Assembly (NCBI GenBank): GCA_000444245.1 | Contig: ATSW01000326.1 | Location: forward strand, 1-22,049 | DNA length: 22,049 nt | Source: Botryllus schlosseri | Taxonomy: Eukaryota > Chordata > Ascidiacea > Stolidobranchia > Styelidae | Direction of reading: 5' to 3' | Shown: positions 13,101 through 17,363 of the stretch, one piece after another | Layout of the letters: every line of letters begins with the position of its first letter | How positions within the stretch are numbered: the stretch's first letter is position 1 | Notes under the pieces: generated by a model | The model's input: only the letters and a program-made list of their open reading frames with translations | The model's database searches: none | Told to the model about the DNA's origin: nothing | Made by a program: the position numbers and the translations under genes

Positions 13101-16100
13101 TTGACATACATCATCTGGTGGTTATGTTCAAGTATTAGCGGAAATCAATTACGCATGTGCGCACGCACATGTCTGCGGACACTGGATGTCAGTCAGTTTC
13201 GCGATGTCGCTCTTTAATGACAATCGCTAATCAGCATACACTTAACGTCATTGTCTCCAAGTCATCGAGAGATAGAAGCCGAAGCATGCTAGGCCCGAGA
13301 CGTGATAGCTAGGCCAGCTATGATATCTTTCGTACCAGGCCTATTGCAGATGCGATTGTGAAGGCCAGCGATGATATCGTGGGCACCATACCAGTGCAGA
13401 TGCGAATATGCAGGCCAGCGATGGTATAGCGCGCACCTATTGCAGATTCTTCAAGTCAGCGGAACTAGACTTGTTGGAGACGTGATGAATGAGGCCGGCG
13501 ACGATTGCCGACAGCATGACAATCAATGACATAGTTTCGCGATCATCTCAGCGGGAGATCGCGTCGCGTCGGGTTGTGCGCAGAGGAATTTCGCTGATAA
13601 TATCGGTTGTGTGTAAAATGAACATCGATGTCGAAGCAACACGATTGAAAGAAATCAAACCTACGTCGCTGAGAAACTTCCAGAGTGGGTCAAAGTAGTC
13701 ACTGTTGGTACTCAAGTAGAAGTAGAAGTAGAAGTAGAAGTAGCGATTCCCCATTACATAAACCTATGAAAACTTCTCATGATTACTTCACTCAGGTGGA
13801 GGTTCAATACAGCAACGGACGGCCGAACTCACGCAATCACCTGGACTTCATAGTGCCGAACTACTCATCCGAAAAAGTCGGAGGTGTATTCGGACATCTA
13901 CAACTAACTGATGATGGAGATGACAAGGCAAGAATAGTGATGGACGAGAAAAGAAGCGAAGTATTTTTATTGTACAAGTGAGTTGAATCATTTTCAGATT
14001 TAGAAGCAGAGTTGTAGCCAAGTCACAAGCAGGGCTGTGAAGTCGGAGTCGGCGGAGTCGGAGTTTGGCTAATTTTCGCTTGATGGAGTCGGAGTCGGAG
14101 TCGTGAAGTCTGTTGTGGCTGGAGTCGGAGTCGCGGAAAAAATACTGACTGTAGTCGGAGTCGGAGTTTGGGAAAATGACCCTGACTTCGACTCCGACTT
14201 CTTTATCATGAAAGGTATCTTTAAATTACCAATAATAACTATCATCGGATTTTTATGTACCATCAATCACTGTTACTAGTAACAATACATATCAGGGGCG
14301 GCCAAACCGTTTCCTGCCGGCCAAATGTGGCCCTCGAGAAGTTTTTGTGTGGCTTGCGAGGTAATTCCCAAAATTTAATATAACATCACGTAAAATTGCA
14401 AGTCCAACGAAATTTGATTAGCTTGACCGCGAATTTTGATGACGACTAAAACATCAGTTTCGACGCATTGACATAACCAGGGACTAGCCACATTCATCGC
14501 AGATCTTCGTATGTAACCATAAAGTAGAATATTCCGTAGCAGGTTTATTTGACTTGACATTTTCTAAGCACTTCGCATGATTTATTATCACACTTCTTGT
14601 ATTTAGTATTGGAGCCCTTTCTGGAAATTATAAATACGCGTAATTTACAGAATTGAGTCCAACTGTACGTATAACGTTATCTCCTAATTGCGAGTATACT
14701 TGGACTCAATTCTGTAAATTAGAATAGACATATTCTATTTTACTACTTCCTAAATTTCGTTTATGACCAATGTCTATTAGTAGTGAGAGTGTGGTATGCT
14801 TGTAATCAGTACAGTGTGTAATGAGAAAATTAGTAAGATGCATCTCTGTATTACTTGCTGACTCATACATAAGAGCAACACTTCGATTGTTTTATCTACA
14901 TTTTAATTATGCAGGATGGGCTATATGTCGTGTTTGAATGATACATACATATTAGGTTATTAGAGAGTCCATGTTATAAAATAAACTAATAAAGCATGAA
15001 AAAAGGAAGGATATTAAGAAAGACAATCTTTCATGCATAGTTATAGGGTTACCATACGTCCTCTATTATGAGGATTTGTCCTCCTTTTTCAGGTTTTTGA
15101 AAATGTCCTCCGAGGACGCCCAAATGTCCTCCTTTTTGAGATTTTGTTTTCTCTTTTGAGAATTTTGGTCAAATTGACTGTGACATTGGAGTGAGATACC
15201 GTAAATCAGCACTGAAGTATAACTCCAGCGGGCATTTTGGGAGCCGAGCCGGAAAATGACCCTTTTGCCAGTCAAATACCTGTAAACGTGAAAGAAAAAA
15301 ACTGTATTTTGGGTGCTGGGCGAGGAAGTTGACTTTTTTTTTTAGTCAACCGACCACGAAGTGAGAAAAGTTTACCATTTTCTCAAGATTTTTCTCCGGA
15401 ATTCTCGGTTTGAAAATTTTGAAAAAGTGTACTCCTATACTGATTCCAAAATATGGTAACCCTAGAATAGTGAATATTTCGAGCTGTGCCACGAAGAAAC
15501 AATCTCACATGCCATCGTTAATCATATGTTTGCATATGTTTAATGGTTATATGATAGTCATTTAATCGTCACTGTGGCATATCATTTTCAAAGTAAATTG
15601 GTAATACTGTTGGAGTCGGTACATTGAAAATGTGTGGAGTCGAAGTCGGAGTTGGAGTCGGTAGTAAAATTGACCGACTCCACAGCCCTGGTCACAAGGC
15701 AATCTGACTTTTATAGTTTTGACTCGAGTCCAAGTCGGGAACAGAGGACCGACTCCGAGTCCAAGTCGTTGTGTGCACTGTTCAATTTAAAGTCGTGTTC
15801 AATGGGGCTGTTCAAGAATAACTTTTGTTTTAAATTTTTCTGACTACGTAATAAAATTGTTAGGCTGCCGAAACAAACGCTGCACACCAATTATGGCTCA
15901 TTTTCAACCTATTGAACCATTGCGATATAGGAAAAAAAGTTTTGGATTTTATTTAATAAAAATACATGTAAAATTTTTTCAAATTTTACTGGCCACCCCA
16001 TGAAATTGTTAGATTGTCTGAAAAAACGAAGCAAATTTTGGCTCAATTCCAACTTTTAGAAGCGACGTTACCGGATTACAAAATTCTGGGTCTGAAAGAT

Positions 16101-16722
16101 ATACCATTTACGGTGGTAAATTATTTTTTTATTTATTATAGATGTCCCCACCGTATATACTATAATTTAAAATCCTAAATTTTGAGCATCAATAACTTCG
16201 CTTAGGTTAAAATTGAGTGACATTTTTGATTTGAATAACCCTACTGTTCCACCCACTTTTTCACATTTCTGCTTGGGTGATATCCAATTCATAACACTCG
16301 TAACATATGGCCCTGTCAATGCTGATAAAATAATACCAATAATGTGGAAACTTTGTGATTGCATGAAAGAGATATTTCTGAACTATCCGCATCATTCGTG
16401 CTGTGTTCACGACATTATGAGTGATCCTCGAATGCTCGACTCGGCACTTAATACTCGATTCAGAATCAATTAACCCGGGCACTTAATTTTGACCAGCCCA
16501 ACTGACCACACCTTTGATAAACTGATCTTATGTTTTCATATTTGCAGCGGCGACAAAATAAAAGTGCGACGTTCCAGCATGAAGCTACCTTATTTGCCAG
16601 CGAGGGTGAATTGCTGGCTCGCGAAAGGACATCTGCAACATCTATTTGGAGAAAGATTGCGTTCATTCAAACTCCGTTCTCTGTGGGATATACCCAACGG
16701 AGTGCGAGCCGAATATACCTGA
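946..16722 (+). CDS. ITIH-like heavy chain gene, 3' part (13 exons)
   Basis: Seen: exons 946-1123, 1446-1566, 1630-1750, 3000-3186, 3672-3799, 5357-5445, 6435-6571, 6633-6745, 9185-9328, 10921-11110, 11151-11272, 13796-13977 and 16548-16722. All introns are GT-AG, phases agree at every junction, and the total is 1887 nt, or 628 residues plus TGA. In order the product has the second half of a vWA domain (about 1-140), the post-vWA region (141-300, with HLVTPVTSLLVVKP), a P/T/S-rich linker (about 300-330), the DPHF motif (D335) and the ITIH C-terminal domain (about 345-628). Family knowledge: ITIH heavy chains are secreted plasma or matrix proteins. They are cleaved after the Asp of DPHF, joined to chondroitin sulfate through that Asp, and can be transferred to hyaluronan. 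The VIT domain, signal peptide and first MIDAS motif must lie to the left of the window. I am sure of the family, and less sure of individual weak splice sites (after 1566, 3799 and 11110). The exact orthologue (H1-H4 type) is not assignable. Confidence 0.9.
1446..1566 (+). CDS. ITIH-like exon 2 (vWA, LSDG strand)
   Basis: The acceptor is TTTCACAG. The exon carries NTEDSLIILLSDGRGN, the hydrophobic strand and third MIDAS motif of the vWA fold (Asp79), followed by a helix like human ITIH IQENVRNAI. The frame runs on to a TGA at 1611. The GT inside CGGTTG at 1567 is the only phase-2 donor that joins the next exon, and it aligns with the family without a gap. Confidence 0.8.
1630..1750 (+). CDS. 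ITIH-like exon 3 (end of vWA)
   Basis: The acceptor is TCCCATTAG and the donor CAG|GTATTG. It encodes YTVHTISFGNGADDQML and then IARDNHGRWKKILSDLDAALQ-type sequence, matching the ITIH pattern 'YNLGFG...LALENHG..RRIYEDSDANLQ'. The intron before it is only 63 nt. It ends in phase 0. Confidence 0.88.
1780..1960 (+). repeat. Possible tRNA-derived SINE remnant
   Basis: GGTTCGAATCTCG at about 1830 fits a Pol III B box (GGTTCGANTCC). A segment further along (CCATAAAAGTGCTGAATGAA) resembles CCATAAAAGTGCCTGATGAA at about 18309, so this 3' part occurs twice in the window. The A box is not convincing. Confidence 0.3.
2745..2880. repeat. GATATCTAGA inverted-repeat cluster
   Basis: GGATATCTAGA is followed after 8 nt by TCTAGATATTCC, a clear stem. 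Further related motifs (GGGGATATCTG, TAGATATCTC) follow within 110 nt. It may be the core of a small fold-back element; no flanking duplication was identified. Confidence 0.3.
3000..3186 (+). CDS. ITIH-like exon 4 (after vWA)
   Basis: The acceptor is CATATTTAG and the donor CAG|GTATGT, giving phases 0 and 1. It begins IENYVDELRSGINSSLVDSI, which aligns with human 'LQGFYEEVANPLLTGV'. It ends with a segment containing NNGELLTIGRL, like 'GSEIVVAGRL' in the family. Confidence 0.88.
3270..3590 (+). repeat. AT-rich dispersed repeat, copy A
   Basis: This intron 4 sequence, rich in AATTAGAATT words, matches the reverse complement of 9395-9691. For example, GAAATACAACAAGCATCAAG here corresponds to GAAATACAACAAAAATCAAG on the reverse strand there. 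The pair is inverted and about 6 kb apart. Element type is unknown. Confidence 0.5.
3672..3799 (+). CDS. ITIH-like exon 5
   Basis: The acceptor is TTGTTCTACAG and the donor AAG|GTGACG. The exon encodes a T/S-rich strand and then the helix KRIDRFVQKAFAMTK, matching the conserved ITIH segment 'YIERLWAYLTIEQLL'. It ends in phase 0. The donor is weaker than most in this gene but no better in-frame site is nearby. Confidence 0.82.
4238..4588 (+). mobile_element. GTCC/TCCTC hAT-like MITE, copy 1
   Basis: A 351-bp element in intron 5 with inverted ends AGGTTTACCATACG and CGTTACCCTA, flanked by the perfect 9-bp direct repeat GTGTACCAC (4229-4237 and 4589-4597; 8 bp plus one ambiguous base). The ends (TAGGGTTACC type) and duplication length fit the hAT superfamily. 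Internal sequence is made of TCCTC and GAGGAC words with a GTCCTCGGAGGAC palindrome. No transposase is encoded. Confidence 0.75.
4786..4981 (+). repeat. tRNA-derived SINE, 5'-truncated copy
   Basis: It matches the reverse complement of about 18350-18555 from TACCTAAGTGTTGGAGG through the CAAACACCATGAATA region to a tail of AAAC repeats (from about 4963). The tRNA-related head is missing. It is flanked by ACATGTA at 4779-4785 and 4982-4988, a likely target duplication. It lies sense in intron 5 of the ITIH-like gene. Confidence 0.75.
5357..5445 (+). CDS. ITIH-like exon 6 (helical segment)
   Basis: The acceptor is CTACACAG and the donor GA|GTAAGT. It encodes IEKILDDMHSTKDPEEKALL, ending in AINISLE, like the ITIH region 'QLLEKRKNA..EEKENL..RALDLSLKY'. 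It ends in phase 2, which joins cleanly to exon 7. Confidence 0.87.
5446..6434. other. Intron 6: no recognised feature
   Basis: AT-rich intron sequence. Open frames such as 5919-6149 have no supporting splice context or family match. No repeat ends were recognised. Confidence 0.4.
6435..6571 (+). CDS. ITIH-like exon 7 (VTP motif and linker)
   Basis: The acceptor is CTTTTAAG and the donor TCAG|GTGCAT. The first residues, FHLVTPVTSLLVVKPDDD, match the ITIH signature 'YHFVTPLTSMVVTKPED'. The rest is a linker rich in P, T, S and K (TPKTEVPASMTNPS), as in vertebrate ITIHs between the post-vWA region and the DPHF site. Confidence 0.9.
6633..6745 (+). CDS. ITIH-like exon 8 (DPHF processing site)
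   Basis: The acceptor is CCATCGCAG after a 61-nt intron; the donor is GAG|GTAAAT. It encodes WSFHSDPHFIARL and then TVCFNWVGRPNE. The family counterpart is 'GDPHFII...LCFNI'. Asp335 (GAC at 6674-6676) is the residue that in ITIH1-3 becomes the new C-terminus and is esterified to chondroitin sulfate. Cys349 corresponds to the conserved Cys of CFNI. Confidence 0.92.
6966..7921 (+). mobile_element. GACTCGAG-rich hAT-like element
   Basis: A 956-bp non-autonomous element in intron 8. Termini are CAGTGTTGGGAT and ATCCCAACACTG, a perfect 12-bp inverted repeat, flanked by the perfect 8-bp duplication CTACAATG (6958-6965 and 7922-7929), which is diagnostic of hAT-type insertion. About 180 bp inside each end is filled with TGACTTGACTCGAG words in both orientations. 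The central part (about 7140-7720) is unrelated AT-rich sequence with no recognisable transposase. A second copy in the opposite orientation begins at 21940. Confidence 0.88.
8239..8575 (-). mobile_element. GTCC/TCCTC hAT-like MITE, copy 2
   Basis: The ends are AGGATTACCAT on the left and ATGGTAATCCT on the right, with family sequence (GTCCTCCGAGGAC, TCCTCCTTTTTCAGG) readable on the reverse strand from the right end. About 335 bp in intron 8. The left half is diverged. No clear target duplication. Confidence 0.65.
9185..9328 (+). CDS. ITIH-like exon 9 (C-terminal domain)
   Basis: The acceptor is TTATAACAG and the donor CAG|GTATGG. This is a phase 0-0 exon of exactly 48 codons. It encodes IVNLLHDYDNSIIINGLITG, aligning with 'VLRLIQDAVTGLTVNGQITG' of ITIH, and then a TARLFVTKLAI strand like 'TYFGKLGI'. 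Confidence 0.9.
9395..9691 (-). repeat. AT-rich dispersed repeat, copy B
   Basis: The reverse complement is similar to 3270-3590. It abuts the LINE insertion at 9692. On the other side of the LINE the AATTCTAATT words continue as a 41-bp minisatellite, so the LINE may have landed inside one longer repeat. Confidence 0.5.
9692..10624 (-). mobile_element. 5'-truncated LINE, I-group type (RNase H end)
   Basis: Reverse-strand copy consisting of the 3' end of ORF2 (stop TAG at 9828-9826), a short 3' UTR and an (ATA/TAA)n tail (9708-9691). TCTAATTT occurs at 9684-9691 and 10625-10632 and may be the target duplication, though such words are common nearby. RNase H plus a C-terminal zinc-knuckle region and a TAA-type tail fit the I/Ingi/Nimb-like group of non-LTR retrotransposons. 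Reverse transcriptase and endonuclease are absent. The remaining frame is intact over 260 codons, so the insertion is probably young. Confidence 0.85.
9826..10608 (-). CDS. LINE ORF2 fragment: RNase H and zinc knuckle
   Basis: 260-residue open frame. RNase H motifs: Glu23 in SVESYAILSALHW, Asp47 in AVVLSDCLSALD, and WIPGHAGIPGNEVADRLAKE with His91 and Asp101. The first catalytic Asp is missing because the copy is truncated there. After it comes a Cys-Cys-His-Cys cluster (C197, C200, H208, C213 in CEHCGELETVEHYIMTC) usual at the end of such ORFs. The first ten or so residues (MAFMGYVT...) come from an inverted duplication at the junction, not from the LINE, so the apparent ATG is an artefact. 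Not a host gene. Confidence 0.85.
   Translation of the reverse strand: MAFMGYVTISHKCQGALSSFSVESYAILSALHWIETNNVTRAVVLSDCLSALDCIANYRTDGHFIVNQIVNVLNRLTSEGKFITLIWIPGHAGIPGNEVADRLAKEATSSHRAITIHDIPIDDAKKIALHKCKAIWNREYLDSETGSHYKIFRPNLEVKLPSVPPRRSEATLFRLRTGHCGLNAHLHHIGCSESPLCEHCGELETVEHYIMTCSHLTEIRRKLQRIAQTKNVPFQLYNLLTDSNIIADLVDFVRESKRRI
10548..10627. repeat. 37-bp perfect inverted repeat at LINE 5' junction
   Basis: Arms 10548-10584 and 10591-10627 are exact reverse complements, with a 6-nt loop (TGTTAC). The left arm is LINE coding sequence; the right arm is a copy of it running outward. Confidence 0.9.
10643..10847 (+). repeat. 41-bp minisatellite, about 5 copies
   Basis: Units start at about 10643, 10684, 10726, 10766 and 10806, each opening with GTGTCGCTA-like sequence followed by ATTCTAATT words and AATTTGGAAA. 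Unit lengths are 40-42 bp and divergence is moderate. It ends about 70 bp before exon 10. Confidence 0.7.
10921..11110 (+). CDS. ITIH-like exon 10 (C-terminal domain)
   Basis: The acceptor is CACGTTACAG. It encodes a beta-rich segment ending RIRKLLFVV, which continues into the next exon as VYIKYSDKK, like the family's 'VTFVVVLHQVWKK'. I place the donor at TAG|GTACTG (phase 1). Read through, the frame runs on to a TAG at 11182, so the 40-nt intron is needed to keep the family match. Confidence 0.78.
11151..11272 (+). CDS. ITIH-like exon 11 (C-terminal domain)
   Basis: The acceptor is CTTGCAAG and the donor CTG|GTACGT. It encodes YIKYSDKKRYSINGDYFDHP and ends VRMIRYL in phase 0. An alternative donor at CAG|GTACCT (11265) would put exon 12 out of frame, so 11272 is preferred. 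Confidence 0.78.
11314..12302. mobile_element. Possible decayed TIR element with CTCGA motifs
   Basis: The left end (CTATGGGCACAATGATTCGA...) resembles the reverse complement of the right end (CTAGGGCTTGGCAAAATCGA...), and both ends carry repeated ACTCGA/TCGAGT words. No target duplication was found. A related right-end fragment lies at about 16418-16496. It encloses the CAGGGGTGGCC repeat copy. Confidence 0.35.
11518..11950 (+). mobile_element. CAGGGGTGGCC repeat, copy 1 (hAT-like end)
   Basis: It starts CAGGGGTGGCCAACCAG, a hAT-style terminus, and shares about 430 bp of sequence, in the same order, with 14293-14720 (for example TTTAGTATTGG and TTTACAGAATTGAGTC). The right terminus was not found, so it is a fragment. 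No transposase frame is recognised. Confidence 0.55.
12303..13311. other. Intron 11, middle part: no recognised feature
   Basis: Unique-looking intron sequence. Short open frames have no family match or splice support. Confidence 0.35.
13312..13470 (+). repeat. 50-bp minisatellite, about 3 copies
   Basis: Successive units open with GGCCAGCTATGATATC, GGCCAGCGATGATATC and GGCCAGCGATGGTATA, each followed about 30 bp later by TGCAGATGCGA-like sequence. Period about 50 bp; the last unit is shortened. The GC content is higher than its surroundings. Confidence 0.6.
13714..13743 (+). repeat. (AGTAGA)n microsatellite
   Basis: Five uninterrupted 6-bp units, 52 nt upstream of exon 12. Confidence 0.85.
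13796..13977 (+). CDS. ITIH-like exon 12 (C-terminal domain)
   Basis: The acceptor is TTCACTCAG and the donor AA|GTGAGT. It encodes HLDFIVPNYSSEKVGGVFGH, the ITIH pattern 'FLGFYV.......THGLLGQF' near the end of the heavy chain, followed by an acidic, charged stretch. Confidence 0.9.
14293..14720 (+). mobile_element. CAGGGGCGGCC repeat, copy 2, with fold-back end
   Basis: Same family as 11518-11950, inserted within the GGAGTC element. Its distal end is a hairpin: AATTTACAGAATTGAGTCCA (14642-14661) against its exact reverse complement at 14701-14720. Copy 1 has only one such arm, so the second arm arose by an inverted duplication. Confidence 0.6.
15044..15464 (+). mobile_element. GTCC/TCCTC hAT-like MITE, copy 3
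   Basis: The terminal inverted repeat TAGGGTTACCATA is perfect at both ends (TATGGTAACCCTA on the right), with the same internal words as copy 1, including GTCCTCCGAGGAC. 421 bp, nested in the GGAGTC element. The flanks show no clear 8-bp duplication. Confidence 0.75.
15854..16110 (+). repeat. Diverged tandem duplication, about 149-bp period
   Basis: AAATTGTTAGGCTGCCGAAAC near 15855 recurs as AAATTGTTAGATTGTCTGAAA near 16002, and both are followed at similar spacing by TGGCTCA and an A-rich run. Two units, quite diverged, in intron 12. Confidence 0.35.
16418..16499 (+). repeat. Fragment of the CTCGA transposon end
   Basis: AATACTCGATTCAGAATCAATT and a closing TTTTGACCAGCCC parallel the right end of 11314-12302 (AATACTCGATTCTGAATTG, TTTTGCCAAGCCC). 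Only one end is present, just before the last ITIH-like exon. Confidence 0.4.
16548..16722 (+). CDS. ITIH-like last exon with stop codon
   Basis: The acceptor is CATATTTGCAG, and the TGA stop is at 16720-16722. It contains ARVNCWLAKGHLQHLFGERL, aligning with 'KVVCWFVHNNGEGLIDG' at the C-terminus of ITIH. Cys593 is the conserved cysteine of VCWF. The tail after it is about 15 residues longer than in human ITIH1 and more basic. Confidence 0.88.
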
Positions 16723-16805
16723 ATTCTGCGCTACTTTGGCGTCAAAAAGGTCCTTTCGAAATTTCACGATATTTCGGACTTTTTGAGATTACCACCAATA
16801 CTACG

Positions 16806-16910
16806 TAGGCTTACCATGTATCCTCCTTTGGCAGGATTCGTCCTCTTTTCTCGAGAAAAGTGAATGGTCCTCGAAGGATGCTTAAAATCCCAAAATGTCC
16901 TCATTCTTCG
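16806..16910 (+). mobile_element. GTCC/TCCTC MITE, copy 4, decayed
   Basis: It starts AGGCTTACCATGTATCCTCC and continues with GTCCTCTTTT and GGTCCTCGAAGGATG, as in the other copies, then fades out. It lies 84 nt after the ITIH-like stop codon, in the probable 3' UTR. Confidence 0.5.
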
Positions 16911-17270
16911 CATTTACAGTTAGTTAGTCAGTTACTTATGCTTTCAACAAGACTTTTAGGCGAAACGTTGTATTTATTTCCCAAAAATTACTGTAGTCAT
17001 GAAATATGCCGAATTGATGGTTTGTAAAAGGTTTCCAACAAATTACCATACAGCTCTGCATTCTTGATCGTTATTCGCAAAAAATTGTTCAACGTTCTCT
17101 GTAATATCTGTTTTTGTATATGCGAGGATTTGTCGCAAGTTCGAACTTATCATTTGGATCATGATTTCAATGATATTTTCTGTGAACAATTCCACGGATT
17201 CGATAAAATAATCATTCCTTATTGGCAAAAGCTCAGGGAACCGCAGAGAATTCGTGTGCTGAATCTGAAA

Positions 17271-17276
17271 AATAAA
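17271..17276 (+). terminator. Candidate poly(A) signal, ITIH-like gene
   Basis: AATAAA is followed within 10-60 nt by a run of TTGTTGTTTTTGTGTGTG type. It is the first AATAAA after the stop codon. Position and downstream element fit, but no transcript evidence is available. Confidence 0.45.
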
Positions 17277-17363
17277 TGTAGGCCTATTTGTTGTTTTTGT
17301 GTGTGTTGTTGTAACTTTTGCTGTGCTTTGTTTTTGTAACTTGCGCCTGCAACTACCAAGAAA

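Larger units (their letters stand above)
14030..15690 (+). mobile_element. GGAGTC-rich hAT-like element with nested insertions
   Basis: 1661 bp in intron 12. Ends are CAGGGCTGTGAAGTCGG and CCGACTCCACAGCCCTG, flanked by the perfect 8-bp duplication GTCACAAG (14022-14029 and 15691-15698), so it is an hAT-type insertion. Subterminal arrays of GGAGTCGGAGTC lie at 14040-14200 and 15610-15680. The middle contains a CAGGGGCGGCC repeat (14293-14720) and a TCCTC MITE (15044-15464). No transposase is recognised. Confidence 0.85.
16723..17300 (+). other. Likely 3' UTR of the ITIH-like gene
   Basis: This lies between the TGA at 16722 and the first AATAAA downstream (17271-17276), which is followed by a T/G-rich stretch (17282-17338), as expected just past a cleavage site. 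It contains a decayed GTCC/TCCTC MITE copy near its start. Open frames in 17043-17369 on both strands have no recognisable product. Confidence 0.5.

Noticed and set aside
13685-13981. 98-codon frame with an RSRSRS repeat near its start
   Set aside because: The RSRS part is the AGTAGA microsatellite read in frame; only 13796-13977 is exon (exon 12).
14069-14266. Reverse-strand Pro/Thr/Ser-rich frame
   Set aside because: It is the GGAGTC subterminal array of the hAT-like element read in a chance frame.
16213-16473. 86-codon frame before the last ITIH-like exon
   Set aside because: No splice phase links it to exon 12 or 13, no family is recognised, and its end runs into a transposon fragment.
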